Below are positions 9,338-19,015 of a DNA stretch of 64,000 nt, in pieces (the stretch's first letter is position 1; each line of letters opens with the position of its first letter). The position numbers and the translations under genes are program-made. Below the pieces are notes generated by a model. It was not told the origin of the DNA and made no database searches. It was given only the letters and a program-made list of their open reading frames with translations. Source of the DNA: Hyphomonas sp. Mor2 (GTDB lineage: Bacteria > Pseudomonadota > Alphaproteobacteria > Caulobacterales > Hyphomonadaceae). The stretch is taken from the NCBI RefSeq assembly GCF_001854405.1, contig NZ_CP017718.1, forward strand, positions 1,984,001 to 2,048,000. Direction: 5' to 3'.

Positions 9338-12300
9338 TTATTCGGCCGCGACCCTCGCCGGATGTTGCCAGCCTCTGCCCGTTATCAATCGGATCAGACG
9401 CCGAAACGGCTTCATCGTCATGATCCGGAACACGGCCGGGGTAAAATAGAGCGCCAGGATGGCCGAACCGGCAACCCCACCCGCAATGCCAGTTGCGAGC
9501 GGCATCCAGAACACATCGCCCTGCAGAATGATCGGTACAAAACCGCCCATGGTGGTCAGCGTCGTGGCAATGATGTGGCGAGTCGCAGCCACAACCACCT
9601 CGCGCTGCGCGATCACATCGTCAGACTTGGCCGCCTCATTATTATTCAGCAAAGCGAGCACAACGATCGTCCCGTTAATGGAAATACCGAGCAGGCCGAG
9701 ACCGCCAAGGATCGCATTGAAGCCGAGCGGCAGATTGAACATCCAGACTCCGCCAAAGGCGAGACCAATCGACATGAAGCCAACGCCCATGACCAGAAAC
9801 GCCATGCGGAAGGAATTGAACACCAGCGCCACCGCGCCGAGCATGACCAGCATCAAAGGCACGGCGAGGGATAGCAGGTTGGCCATGGCTTCCGACTGGT
9901 TGCTGGCCGTCCCGCCTTCAATCCAGTCAAAGCCAGGAGGGAGGTCGAATCCTGCATCGTCAAGCTTTTGCTTGAACTGCTGATTGATCGGACCGGGTAG
10001 CGCGTAAGGCTCTATATAGGCGAAGATCTCATTCACACGCCGACCGTCGAGCCTGATAATTTCCGCCGTTTGCGGCGACAGTGTCAGGTCACCGAGCGCG
10101 GCCAGCGGCGTGCCGAGCCCCGGACGCGCATTACCGATCGTCTTGGAGCGTAAATCGGTAAGCTGCGTACGACGCTCATCCGGGGCAATCACCCGTACAG
10201 GCAGCTCTTCAATGCCCTCCAGGATCGATCCGGCGGGCACCCCTTCCAGCTCCGCGCGAATATCCCCGGCAAGCCCAGTCAGTCGCAGCCCCGACATGGC
10301 CGTCGCGGTTTCATCCGCGTCCAGCGTCACGATCGGCGCGCCCGTTTTCATCCGCGCCATCGTGAAGGTTACACCCGGCGTTTGCGCCAGAACCTGTCGA
10401 GCTTGATTGCCATAATCGTTCAATGCCGCGAGGTTTTCGCCGCGAATGTAAAACGCGATCGGGGCCGGAACGGGTGGTCCTTGCTCGAATGGTGTCGCCA
10501 GGATCTGCGCTTGCGGGAACGTCCGTCGCAAAGTGGCTTGCACATCGCTGACCAGAACCCGCGTGGTTTCATTATTTCCAAGCTGGACGAACCCGCTGGC
10601 GAAGCCGGAAAAGCCCTGCGTGTTATTGATGCTGTTATAATAGACGCGCGGTCCAGGTTCTCCGACGACAAAGTGGATCCCCTCAATGTCGGGATAGGTC
10701 TCGCGCAGGAAGGTCGCAACGGACTGAGCCGTCGCTTCGGCTTCGTAGATCGTCGCCTGCGGATTGAGGGTGATTTCCAGTTGGAATTGATCGCGCTCCG
10801 TCTGAGGGAAGAACTGGCTGGGCAATTGTCCGCCGAGATAGAAGCCGACGGTAACCGGCACAATTCCAAGCAGAATGCCGAGCAGCGGATTGCGCAACAC
10901 ACGTTCCACGCTCCACCGGTAGCCGTCTGTCAGCACATCAAACTTGATCCCATCGCGCCAGAACCAACTGCGTTCTCCCGCCCGCCTCGGGCGGTCAAGC
11001 ATACCCGCCATGGCCGGGATGATCGTCATGGCCACCAGGAAGGACATGACGACCGCGAAGATTACCGAGGTCCCAATCATACCAATGAACTCGCCCGCAG
11101 CGCCCGGCATGGCTGCGATCGGCGCAAAGGCGAGCGCGGTTGTCAAAGTCGAGGCGAGCAACGGTCCGAACAGTTTTTTCAGGGAGTGATCAATCGCGTC
11201 CAGGATCGTTCGTCCGCTGGCCCGCTCCTGATCAAACTCATCAACCACAACGATCGCATTGTCGATCAACAGGCCAAGCGAAATGACCAGTCCCGTTACC
11301 GACATCTGGTGCAGCGGATAATCGAAGAACTTGAACAAGGTCAGGACCAGCGCCACCGTCAGGGGAAGCGCCATGCCGACCGCGAAAGCGGCTCGCCAAC
11401 CCATGATGAAGAACAGCACTGCGAACACGAGTCCAGCAGAGACCAACAGGTTCTGCGCCAATCCATTGAGGCGGGACTCGGTGTATTTACTCTGATCGAA
11501 GATCGGCGACACGCTGATATCTTCCGGTACACTCTGCGCGAACTCCGCAACCATCTCCCGCGCGGATTTCGCCCAGACATCGACGCGCTGGTTTGGCTGA
11601 ATATAGGCGGTTACAAAAATCGCCCGATCGCCATCGCTGAAGGCCATTTTCGTTGGTGGATCCTCGATCCGCTTGACCACTTCTGCGACGTCGCCAACGC
11701 GCAGGGCGCTGCCATCGTCGCGCTGGACAAGCGGCACCGCGCGGACGCGGGCAATGCCATCAAACTCGCCTCCAATCTCGAGGCCGACATTGCTGCTATC
11801 GCCGCGTACCTCACCTGCTGGCGCCTTGGCATCCGCGGCCGCGATCAGGGCTGCGGCATCGTTGAGAGACAGGCCCGCAGCCGCAAGGGCTTCAGGGTCC
11901 GCGATGACCCGGACCTCCTCTTCCGACAGGCCCATAATTTCGGTTTCATCGGTCGCGTTGAGCGCACGGAACCGATCTGACAAGACTTCCGCCAGCCGCC
12001 CCATAACCGCCAATTGTGGTTCGCCTTCTCCTTCCCAGCTGATCGCGACTGTCATCGTCGCTGCGCCGACAAAAACGCGGCGTACAAATGGTCTGGAGGC
12101 CCCAGCAGGTAGTTCGGCTTCGGCGAGTTGCACCTGCTGACGGATCAAGGTCCAGGCATTGTCCACTTCGGCCGGACTGAGGTCTTCACTAATATCGATG
12201 GAGATTTGCGAGACATTTGCGCGTGAGCTGGAGATGATCTCATTCATCTCCGGCAGTTCCAACAATCGCCGTTCGATGGGTTCAGTGACGGTCGCTTCGA

Positions 12301-12469
12301 TGCGCTCAGCATCCGCGCCGGGAAGAGAGGTCAGGACATACCCGTATCGCTCTGTCAGCGTTGGGTCTTCCTGCCGTCCAAGTGTCAGGATCGCGAAGAA
12401 CCCGCTGATCAGGATCACGAAAACGGTCAGGATAGTGAGCCGGGGAAGCCTGTAGAACAGGGTTGTCAT
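9338..12469 (-). CDS. RND efflux permease (AcrB-like)
   Basis: Inner-membrane proton-driven pump of the resistance-nodulation-division family, 1043 aa. It has one N-terminal TM helix, a periplasmic porter region (~35-330), a block of TM helices (~335-500), a second porter region and a second TM block ending near 1020. In TM4 the usual Asp-Asp pair reads D403-N404 (GLLIDNAIVV), and the TM10 position normally held by Lys in AcrB reads Asn (GISINGTIVV), so the proton relay differs from AcrB. It is the last gene of a TetR-MFP-RND operon, 6 bp after the adaptor gene. No outer-membrane channel gene is present, so it must borrow a TolC-like protein. Confidence 0.94.
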   Translation of the reverse strand: MTTLFYRLPRLTILTVFVILISGFFAILTLGRQEDPTLTERYGYVLTSLPGADAERIEATVTEPIERRLLELPEMNEIISSSRANVSQISIDISEDLSPAEVDNAWTLIRQQVQLAEAELPAGASRPFVRRVFVGAATMTVAISWEGEGEPQLAVMGRLAEVLSDRFRALNATDETEIMGLSEEEVRVIADPEALAAAGLSLNDAAALIAAADAKAPAGEVRGDSSNVGLEIGGEFDGIARVRAVPLVQRDDGSALRVGDVAEVVKRIEDPPTKMAFSDGDRAIFVTAYIQPNQRVDVWAKSAREMVAEFAQSVPEDISVSPIFDQSKYTESRLNGLAQNLLVSAGLVFAVLFFIMGWRAAFAVGMALPLTVALVLTLFKFFDYPLHQMSVTGLVISLGLLIDNAIVVVDEFDQERASGRTILDAIDHSLKKLFGPLLASTLTTALAFAPIAAMPGAAGEFIGMIGTSVIFAVVMSFLVAMTIIPAMAGMLDRPRRAGERSWFWRDGIKFDVLTDGYRWSVERVLRNPLLGILLGIVPVTVGFYLGGQLPSQFFPQTERDQFQLEITLNPQATIYEAEATAQSVATFLRETYPDIEGIHFVVGEPGPRVYYNSINNTQGFSGFASGFVQLGNNETTRVLVSDVQATLRRTFPQAQILATPFEQGPPVPAPIAFYIRGENLAALNDYGNQARQVLAQTPGVTFTMARMKTGAPIVTLDADETATAMSGLRLTGLAGDIRAELEGVPAGSILEGIEELPVRVIAPDERRTQLTDLRSKTIGNARPGLGTPLAALGDLTLSPQTAEIIRLDGRRVNEIFAYIEPYALPGPINQQFKQKLDDAGFDLPPGFDWIEGGTASNQSEAMANLLSLAVPLMLVMLGAVALVFNSFRMAFLVMGVGFMSIGLAFGGVWMFNLPLGFNAILGGLGLLGISINGTIVVLALLNNNEAAKSDDVIAQREVVVAATRHIIATTLTTMGGFVPIILQGDVFWMPLATGIAGGVAGSAILALYFTPAVFRIMTMKPFRRLIRLITGRGWQHPARVAAE

Positions 12470-12475
12470 GACACG

Positions 12476-13663
12476 TTATCCGTTTCCGGCGACCTGGCCA
12501 TTGGCGCTGACCTCTACCGGAGTCACCGGCTGACCTGGTGTGATGCGCTGCAGGCCATCAATGATTACCCGGTCACCATCTCGCACGGCACCGCGCACAT
12601 AAACGCGCTCGCCGGATTGGTGGATAATCTCGACAATGCCCGGTTCGGCTTTCCATCCGCCTCCCATTCGGCGGGCAATGTAAACCGACCACAGACCGCG
12701 ATCAGATTCGGTCAGGGCCGAGACGGGGAGCCATAGGCCCGGCTCATCTATCTCCTGTTCCATGGCGAGGCGAACGACTGCACCTGCGGACACGGCGTCG
12801 GCATTCTGGACGTCAAAAAGGGTTGTGACCGTTCGGTTATTGGCATCAATGACGCCGGTTACAGACCGCAACGTGGCCAGAACCGGTCCTTGATCCGAGC
12901 TTAACTCATACACGTCGCCGATCGTCAGCGTGTCTGCAAGCCGAGCCGTTAGGCCGAGGCGCGCTTCCAGATTTCCAGTCTCCACAAGTTCGAAGACGGG
13001 CTGGCTCGGGCCCGCAATGGCGCCTTCATCCGCGAGACGGGCGGTTATTGTGCCATCAAACGGTGCTTCGATCCGAGCCAGATCGATCTGAACGCGAAGG
13101 GCGTCGGCATTTGCACTCGCGGCCTGGATCCGCGCCAGCGCCGTGTTGGATTGTGCCCGGGCCTCATCGACTCGCTGACTCGAGACGTGGCCTTTCTCAA
13201 GCAATGCAATCTGTCGATCGACTGTGGATTCGGCGAGATCGTAAGAAGCGCGTGCCTCGCTGACCATCGCCTTAGCGGCTTCCAACTGAGCCCGCAAACT
13301 ACGTGTATCCAGCACGGCCAGCGTCTGGCCAGTCTCAACCCGGTCGCCAATATCTGCGCCCAGGCTCGCGATCCGCCCGCCCGTTGAGAAGCCAAGCTGG
13401 CTCGACCGGCGCGGCGCGACAATGCCGGTAAATTTCTCTTCCGCCGTGAACGCGTCTTCGAAGGTCACATTGATCGTTTCAACCGAGATTGGCACTGGTG
13501 TGGCTGTGGGCACGAGCGGTCCTTGGGCAGACCTGTTCTGCAATACGAAGACGCCGAGCGCCGCGACCACTGCCGCAATCACGATCAGGAACAAGACCCC
13601 CTTTACTGCGGTCGGTTTGGTCTCACGCTCCTGCATCTCGTAGGTTTCGCTTTGCTCACTCAT
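12476..13663 (-). CDS. RND periplasmic adaptor (membrane fusion protein)
   Basis: Links the permease to an outer-membrane channel. One N-terminal TM helix (about 20-41: VLFLIVIAAVVAALGVFVL) anchors it. Then come the lipoyl half-motif (FSTGGRIASLGADIGDRVETGQTLAVLD), an alpha-hairpin (~110-180), the second half (VQIDLARIEAPFDGTITARLADEGA), a beta-barrel and a C-terminal membrane-proximal domain (RVYVRGAVRDGDRVIIDGLQRITPGQPV). Length 395 aa is normal. Its start overlaps the end of the regulator gene by 8 bp, which indicates translational coupling. Confidence 0.94.
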   Translation of the reverse strand: MSEQSETYEMQERETKPTAVKGVLFLIVIAAVVAALGVFVLQNRSAQGPLVPTATPVPISVETINVTFEDAFTAEEKFTGIVAPRRSSQLGFSTGGRIASLGADIGDRVETGQTLAVLDTRSLRAQLEAAKAMVSEARASYDLAESTVDRQIALLEKGHVSSQRVDEARAQSNTALARIQAASANADALRVQIDLARIEAPFDGTITARLADEGAIAGPSQPVFELVETGNLEARLGLTARLADTLTIGDVYELSSDQGPVLATLRSVTGVIDANNRTVTTLFDVQNADAVSAGAVVRLAMEQEIDEPGLWLPVSALTESDRGLWSVYIARRMGGGWKAEPGIVEIIHQSGERVYVRGAVRDGDRVIIDGLQRITPGQPVTPVEVSANGQVAGNG

Positions 13664-14309
13664 CGTGGGCCTCCATGCCGCGGATCACCTGATCGACGTG
13701 ATAGTCAATAAACGCTTCGCGCCCCATTATGGGCTGCCCTTCCTTAAGGGCCGGAAAACTCGGAATATGGGCAATCATCAGGACCAGGCCATGCATCGAT
13801 GCCCAAGCCGATTTGGCGGCGAGCGAGGGATCAATGTCCTTTCGAAACGCCCCGGTTTCCACGCCTTCAGCAATCATTCCGCGCAAGACGTTGAAGGCTT
13901 TTCCCTTTTTTGTCTCATCAAAGCCAGGCTCGGTATCGACCGGGCCCTTTGACGTCGATTCACCCGCAAATGCGGCCGCATAGTGGTGCGGCTTCGCCGT
14001 GGCCACGCGAATATAGGTCGATAAGCAATCGCGCGCACGGTCTTCGAAAGGTGTCGACGTGTCGGCGATGCGGTGAACATTCTCCAAGATAAGCTCGAAA
14101 AAGCTCTCTTTCAGCTCATCGACCAGCTCATCCTTGGAGCTGAAATACTTGTAGATCGCGGCCGGTGAGTAATCGATATTCTCTGCGAGGCGCCGAATAG
14201 ACAGGCCTTCTGCGCCCTCTCGGGCGAAGACCGACTCCGCCGCAGACAGGATCCGGGCGCGGATCTTGTTGCGGCGGCGTTCAGCCGGGGAGGAAGTTGC
14301 TACAGTCAT
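13656..14309 (-). CDS. TetR/AcrR-family repressor of the efflux operon
   Basis: 217-aa one-component regulator. Residues about 10-60 form the TetR helix-turn-helix (ILSAAESVFAREGAEGLSIRRLAENIDYSPAAIYKYFSSK is the expected pattern, seen as a continuous match); the rest is a helical ligand-binding and dimer domain. I placed the start at the ATG preceded by AAAAGGG with 8 nt spacing rather than a GTG 7 codons upstream. As first gene of the efflux operon it probably represses its own promoter, where an imperfect palindrome lies 43-59 bp upstream of the start. The inducer is unknown. Confidence 0.92.
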   Translation of the reverse strand: MTVATSSPAERRRNKIRARILSAAESVFAREGAEGLSIRRLAENIDYSPAAIYKYFSSKDELVDELKESFFELILENVHRIADTSTPFEDRARDCLSTYIRVATAKPHHYAAAFAGESTSKGPVDTEPGFDETKKGKAFNVLRGMIAEGVETGAFRKDIDPSLAAKSAWASMHGLVLMIAHIPSFPALKEGQPIMGREAFIDYHVDQVIRGMEAHDE

Positions 14310-14351
14310 CTTACGGACCCTTTTGACCACAAATAGTACGCGCGTTCAGAA

Positions 14352-14368
14352 AGTAAACACTGTTCACT
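14352..14368. promoter_or_regulatory. Candidate TetR operator
   Basis: Imperfect palindrome AGTAAACACTGTTCACT: 7 of 8 base pairs around a central base are symmetric. It sits between the divergent tetR and nitroreductase genes, close enough to affect both promoters. Length and symmetry fit a TetR dimer site. Confidence 0.5.
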
Positions 14369-14406
14369 AACAATATCTTTCTGGTAATCAGGAGCGAGGC
14401 CCTTAA

Positions 14407-15045
14407 GTGCGTGTCATGACCGCACTTTTTCCCCCTGCTCCGCCCCTCGGCACGCCGATGTTACCGACCCGCCCAAGCGCGGAAGCCCGCCAACTCATCG
14501 CCTTGCGGCGCTCTGTCAGCAAGCGCAGTCTTGCCGAACCAGGCCCGGACGCGACCACGCTGAATGAACTTCTTACGGTGGCAACCCGGGTTCCGGATCA
14601 CCGCCGCCTCGCGCCCTGGCGATTTCTGGTGTTTGAAGGCGGCGCGCGGACGACCTTCAATCAGCGCGCCGTTGAGATCCAGAAACAGGAAGACCCGGCG
14701 GCGACCGAGACCATGCTTGCCGACACAGCGGGCTACTTCACCCGCGCACCCGTTATTGTCGCAGTCATCTCCTCGCCTGATCCGACCCATAAGACGCCGG
14801 TCTGGGAACAGGAATTGTCGTGCGGGGCCCTGTGTCAAAATCTGTTGCTGGCGGCGAATGCCAGCGGCTGGGCGGGATGCTGGCTGAGCGAATGGATCGC
14901 GTTCAGTCCGGGCATCAATGCCCTGCTCGGGCTGACCGAGACAGAGCGGGTCGCTGGTTATATTTATCTCGGCACCGCCAAGGACGTTCCACAAGAGCGT
15001 ATGCGCCCCGATGCGGCGGCCAAGATTACGCGCTGGCACGCCTGA
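14407..15045 (+). CDS. Nitroreductase-family FMN oxidoreductase
   Basis: 212-aa protein of the nitroreductase fold. It has the N-terminal RRSVSKRSL and VPDHRRLAPWRFLV motifs that bind FMN phosphate, and the C-terminal CQNLLLAANASGWAGCWLSEW region typical of the YdjA-like subgroup. It would reduce nitro compounds, quinones or similar using NAD(P)H. Start is GTG with GAGG 8 bp before it; an ATG three codons later is an alternative. It diverges from the TetR efflux operon and is 2 bp from the next gene, so the pair is probably one operon. The substrate is unknown. Confidence 0.88.
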   Translation: MRVMTALFPPAPPLGTPMLPTRPSAEARQLIALRRSVSKRSLAEPGPDATTLNELLTVATRVPDHRRLAPWRFLVFEGGARTTFNQRAVEIQKQEDPAATETMLADTAGYFTRAPVIVAVISSPDPTHKTPVWEQELSCGALCQNLLLAANASGWAGCWLSEWIAFSPGINALLGLTETERVAGYIYLGTAKDVPQERMRPDAAAKITRWHA

Positions 15046-15047
15046 AC

Positions 15048-16472
15048 ATGACGACGCTCGACCCGGACGATTGGAGTGCATTTCGGGCATCCGCCAATGC
15101 GGTTCTCGACGCTGCGATTGAAAAGTTCCAGTCTGTGCGCGAGGGGCCGGTCTGGTCGCCGACCCCGGACGCGGTACAGGCGCAACTTTCCAACGGTCTT
15201 CCAATTACCGAAAGCGATCTGAAGGCCGTGACCAACGACCTGATCGCGCTGTTGCCTTACGGGGTAGGCAACACCCACCCGCGTTTCTTCGGCTGGGTAC
15301 ACGGCACGGGTAGTCCAGGAAATCTGATTGCTGAGATCGCGGCATCCGCCATGAATGCCAATTGCGGCGGGCGCGATCATGTCGGCATCTATGTCGAACG
15401 ACAGGTCATAGACTGGTGCAAATCCCTGTTCGGGTTTCCGGACAAGGCAAGCGGCCTGCTCGTCTCCGGCACGTCCATGGCGACGATTATTGCCGCCAAG
15501 ACGGCGCGCGACAGGGCGCTTGATTTCTCGTCTCGACAGGCCGGTGTCGGCGCTTCCAGGTTGGTCGGTTACACATCAGAGCAGGCACATAGCTGCCTCG
15601 CCCGGGCCTTCGACATGATCGGTCTTGGCACAGAGGCCCTCCGCAAGATTCCAACGACCGCGGACCATCGAATGGACATCGCCGCATTGCAGGCCCAAAT
15701 CGATTCAGATCGCGCCGCGGGCGCCCAACCCTTCTTCCTCGCCGGAACCGCTGGAACCGTGAACACGGGCGCAATTGATGATCTGGCAACGCTCGCAGCG
15801 ATCGCTCAAACAGAGAGACTCTGGTTCCATGTCGATGGCGCGTTCGGAGCCTGCGCAATGACCAGTGCACAGATCGCACCGCGACTTACGGGAATTGAAA
15901 GCGCGGACTCGCTTGCGTTTGATTTCCACAAATGGATGCATGTGAATTATGATGCAGGCTGTGTCCTCATCCGGGACGGGGCGTCGCATCGCAAGGCCTT
16001 TACCAGTCGTCCTGACTATCTTGCTGCGGACGGCAAGGCACTGGCAGGCGGAGAGCCCTGGCCAGTCGACTATGGTCCGGAACTCTCTCGCGGTTTCCGG
16101 GCGCTGAAAGTCTGGGCGCATCTGCGCGAACACGGGACGGAGAAGATTGGAAAAGCGATTGAACGCAATTGCGAGCAGGCGGTGCATTTAGGCGCTTTGG
16201 TTGATGCTCACCCGCGTTTCGAATTGCTCGCGCCGGTCTCGCTAAACATCTGTTGTTTTCGTTTTATCGCTGCCGAGATGTCAGACCCTGAATTGGATCG
16301 CCTGAATGAACGTCTCGTGGAACGGATCCAGTTGGAAGGCACAGCCGCCCCCTCTTCTACCCGTATCGATGGGCGCTATGCGATCCGCGTGAACATTACC
16401 AATCACCGAACCCGGCGGGAAGATGTCGAGATCCTTCTGACCGCGCTTGAGCGCCTCGCTACGGCGCGCTAA
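15048..16472 (+). CDS. PLP-dependent amino-acid decarboxylase (group II)
   Basis: Pyridoxal-phosphate enzyme related to aromatic L-amino-acid and glutamate decarboxylases. The PLP lysine is in DFHKWMHVNYD, the ring-stacking His and substrate loop in NTHPRFFGWVHG, and WFHVDGAFGA supplies the Asp that pairs with the pyridine nitrogen. Length 474 aa matches. ATG start 2 bp after the nitroreductase stop. A much longer in-frame extension runs into the preceding gene and was rejected. The true substrate (Tyr, Trp, Phe, Asp or other) cannot be read from sequence alone. Confidence 0.9.
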   Translation: MTTLDPDDWSAFRASANAVLDAAIEKFQSVREGPVWSPTPDAVQAQLSNGLPITESDLKAVTNDLIALLPYGVGNTHPRFFGWVHGTGSPGNLIAEIAASAMNANCGGRDHVGIYVERQVIDWCKSLFGFPDKASGLLVSGTSMATIIAAKTARDRALDFSSRQAGVGASRLVGYTSEQAHSCLARAFDMIGLGTEALRKIPTTADHRMDIAALQAQIDSDRAAGAQPFFLAGTAGTVNTGAIDDLATLAAIAQTERLWFHVDGAFGACAMTSAQIAPRLTGIESADSLAFDFHKWMHVNYDAGCVLIRDGASHRKAFTSRPDYLAADGKALAGGEPWPVDYGPELSRGFRALKVWAHLREHGTEKIGKAIERNCEQAVHLGALVDAHPRFELLAPVSLNICCFRFIAAEMSDPELDRLNERLVERIQLEGTAAPSSTRIDGRYAIRVNITNHRTRREDVEILLTALERLATAR

Positions 16473-18238
16473 TCGATCCCGAACAAGGCGTCGCTTTCGG
16501 CCAACATGGCCTGACCACCCTGTGTGATGCTCGCCACGGCGCCCTGTGCCGCCGCCAGCGACGTTTCAGCAAAGAAACCCGCCAGCGCCGTCATCCGTCC
16601 ACGCATCGGACCGCTTTCTCCGCGCGCCTCAATCGCGCCTTTGGTCAGGAAATGCCCGCCGATCACATCACCGGCCAGCGCCAGATAAGCCGTCGCCCCT
16701 GCCAGCGCGACATCTCGATCCTCTTTCATCATCCGGACCATCCAGTCCGTGGCTTCCGTCAGCGCTCTATTGGCGTCGACCAGGCGATCGGCGATCTGCA
16801 CCAGATTGGGATCATTGGTCTCGCGGGCCTCGCGGGCGGTCTGCTCGATTTCGGCCAACATCGCCGTCATCGCCGCGCCATCTGCCATGGATAATTTGCG
16901 TCCGACCAGATCGATGGCCTGAATGCCGTTCGTACCCTCATAGATTGGAGCGATCCGGGCATCGCGATAAAGCTGCGCGGCGAGCGTCTCATTCATGAAG
17001 CCCATTCCGCCATGCACCTGTACGCCAAGGCTTGCCACTTCGACACCCATATCGGTCGACCAGGCTTTTGCGATCGGGGTGAGCAGCTCTTCGCGCAGGC
17101 GAGCCTCCTCACGCGTTTCGGCGGTTTCGGCGACATTGGCGAGATCGGCTGCAACTCCTGTCGCAAAGCAGATCGCCCGCGCTGCCATGACCTTGGCGCG
17201 CATTGTGGTCAGCATACGACGTACGTCCGCATGGTGCAGGATCGGCGCCGCACCGTCGACGCCGGAAGCCTTGCCTTGCTTGCGTTCCTGCGCGTACTCG
17301 AACGCCGTCTGCCAGGCCGCTTCGCCCACCGCGACGCCTTCCAGACCGACATTCAGGCGCGCCGAGTTCATCATCGTGAACATGCAGGCGAGGCCTTTAT
17401 TCTCGGCACCGATCAGCCAGCCCCGCGCGCCATCATACTCCATCACGCAGGTCGGCGAGGCGTGGATGCCAACCTTTTCCTCAAGACCTATGCATTTGAC
17501 GCCATTCTCATCGCCCAGACTGCCATCCTCATTGACGATCCGCTTCGGCACAATGAACAGCGAGATCCCGCGCGACCCGGCCGGGGCGTCAGGCGTACGT
17601 GCAAGAACCAGGTGGATGATGTTCTCAGCCACATCGTGATCGCCCCAGGTAATGTAAATCTTCTGCCCGGAGATGGCGTAAGACCCGTCGCCATTCGGCA
17701 CAGCCTTGGTCTTCAGCGCCCCGACATCCGAGCCCGCTTGCGGTTCGGTGAGATTCATAGTGCCAGTCCACTCACCGCTGACGAGTTGCGGCAGGTATTT
17801 CGCTTTCTGCTCATCCGTGCCGTGTTCCAGCAGCGCTTCGATCGCCCCAAAGCTGAGCATCGGACACAGCGCAAAGGCCATGTTCGCGCCGTGGAACATT
17901 TCCATCACAGCCAGGCCCAGGACTTTCGGCAGGCCCTGTCCGCCCCATTCCTCCGGCGCGGACAATCCCATCCAGCCTCCTTCCCGGAAGGCGGCATAGG
18001 CGTCTGCGAACCCGGGCGCGGATTTGACCCCGGCATCGGTGAGCTGGGCGCCCGCCTTGTCGCCAGACTGGTTCAGAGGCGCCAATACGTCCCTTGCGAG
18101 CTTTCCAGCTTCATCCAGGATCGGTTCGATCAGATCCGGATCGTAAGTCTCAAAGGCCGGATGTCCTTCGAATTGTGGCAATCCAGCCAGTTTGGTCAAA
18201 GCGAAGGATAGATCCGTGACAGGCGCATTGTATGACAT
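16469..18238 (-). CDS. Acyl-CoA dehydrogenase
   Basis: FAD enzyme that introduces the first double bond in acyl-CoA beta-oxidation. It belongs to the ~590-aa subgroup with an extra C-terminal helical domain. Visible motifs are MNLTEPQAGSDVG and YITWGDHD (FAD/substrate contacts), VHGGMGFMNE, and IYEGTNGIQAIDLVGRKL with the catalytic-base Glu. There are two ATGs two codons apart; I prefer the second because GGAG is 10 nt before it but only 4 nt before the first. Its 3' end overlaps the convergent decarboxylase by 4 bp. The nearest family partner is the thiolase at 2.8 kb, not in an operon. Confidence 0.94.
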   Translation of the reverse strand: MSYNAPVTDLSFALTKLAGLPQFEGHPAFETYDPDLIEPILDEAGKLARDVLAPLNQSGDKAGAQLTDAGVKSAPGFADAYAAFREGGWMGLSAPEEWGGQGLPKVLGLAVMEMFHGANMAFALCPMLSFGAIEALLEHGTDEQKAKYLPQLVSGEWTGTMNLTEPQAGSDVGALKTKAVPNGDGSYAISGQKIYITWGDHDVAENIIHLVLARTPDAPAGSRGISLFIVPKRIVNEDGSLGDENGVKCIGLEEKVGIHASPTCVMEYDGARGWLIGAENKGLACMFTMMNSARLNVGLEGVAVGEAAWQTAFEYAQERKQGKASGVDGAAPILHHADVRRMLTTMRAKVMAARAICFATGVAADLANVAETAETREEARLREELLTPIAKAWSTDMGVEVASLGVQVHGGMGFMNETLAAQLYRDARIAPIYEGTNGIQAIDLVGRKLSMADGAAMTAMLAEIEQTAREARETNDPNLVQIADRLVDANRALTEATDWMVRMMKEDRDVALAGATAYLALAGDVIGGHFLTKGAIEARGESGPMRGRMTALAGFFAETSLAAAQGAVASITQGGQAMLAESDALFGID

Positions 18239-18359
18239 GGTCATGCAACTCCGACATAATTGTTATAGTACCCGTCTGCATATAACGTGACTGGCCAAGA
18301 TGAAATCCTACGCTACGTTTTGGCGCAGGTTAAATTGATTCAGGAAATGGATTCTACCG

Positions 18360-18980
18360 ATGAGAAAACTAGCAGTTGCCGCCAGCCTTCTGGCCATCGC
18401 CCTCCCGGCCCAGGCCAACCCAACCCTCGAAGGGGTCGCTTCAGGCCTGTACAATCTCGAGAAAACGCATGCCTTCCTGACCTGGACGGTGCAGCACAAT
18501 GGCATTTCCGGTTACACCGTAAACTTTACTGATTTTAGCGCGGACCTGGTTTTCGACGCTGAAAGCCCGGAAAATTCGCAGCTCAGCGTCACCATCAATC
18601 CGACCGCGCTGAATACCAATTACCCCAATGCGGAAAAGAAGGTCGAATGGGAAACCGAACTGGCCAACGACCCGCGCTTCATGAACGCCACCGAGTTTCC
18701 GACCATCACGTTCAATTCCACCTCCGTCAGTCAGACAGGCGAGTTTGAAGGCACGGTCACCGGGGACCTGACTTTCCTGGGCGTGACGCAGCCCGTAACG
18801 CTGGATGTGTCTTATGGCGGTGTGGCGAACCCGCCCTGGTTCGGACAACGCGATGTGATCGGGTTCACCGCATCGACAACCCTCTCTCGGTCTGACTTTG
18901 GTCAAACCTCCATGGCCGCCGTGATTTCCGACGAAGTCGAGATCGAGTTCTCCGGCGAATTCCTGCAAGCTGAAGAATAA
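18360..18980 (+). CDS. YceI-family periplasmic protein
   Basis: Lipocalin-like beta-barrel that binds a polyisoprenoid or ubiquinone-like lipid. Signal peptide 1-19 (ends PAQA). The YceI domain covers about 25-204, with DFSADLVFDAESPENS, the ALNT..P..EKK.E.E region, FPTITFNST and VTGDLTFLGVTQPVTLDVSY. First gene of a cluster with a second YceI lipoprotein and a cytochrome b561-YceI fusion, so it is probably part of a small periplasmic quinone or electron-handling system. ATG start follows GGAAATGGA; the first gene is divergent from the acyl-CoA dehydrogenase. Confidence 0.93.
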   Translation: MRKLAVAASLLAIALPAQANPTLEGVASGLYNLEKTHAFLTWTVQHNGISGYTVNFTDFSADLVFDAESPENSQLSVTINPTALNTNYPNAEKKVEWETELANDPRFMNATEFPTITFNSTSVSQTGEFEGTVTGDLTFLGVTQPVTLDVSYGGVANPPWFGQRDVIGFTASTTLSRSDFGQTSMAAVISDEVEIEFSGEFLQAEE

Positions 18981-19015
18981 GCGGCCGACCGAACAAAGTG
19001 AGAGGGAATAACACA

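Noticed and set aside
10382-11980. 532-aa plus-strand open frame
   Set aside because: Entirely antisense to the RND permease gene, no family features.
14820-15047. Longer start for the PLP-dependent decarboxylase
   Set aside because: The 76-codon extension overlaps the nitroreductase gene in another frame and has no family likeness; the ATG at 15048 fits homologue length.
18258-18290. Two outward TATAAC boxes between acyl-CoA dehydrogenase and YceI genes as a divergent promoter
   Set aside because: The -10-like boxes are symmetric, but no convincing -35 sequence at proper spacing was found on either side.
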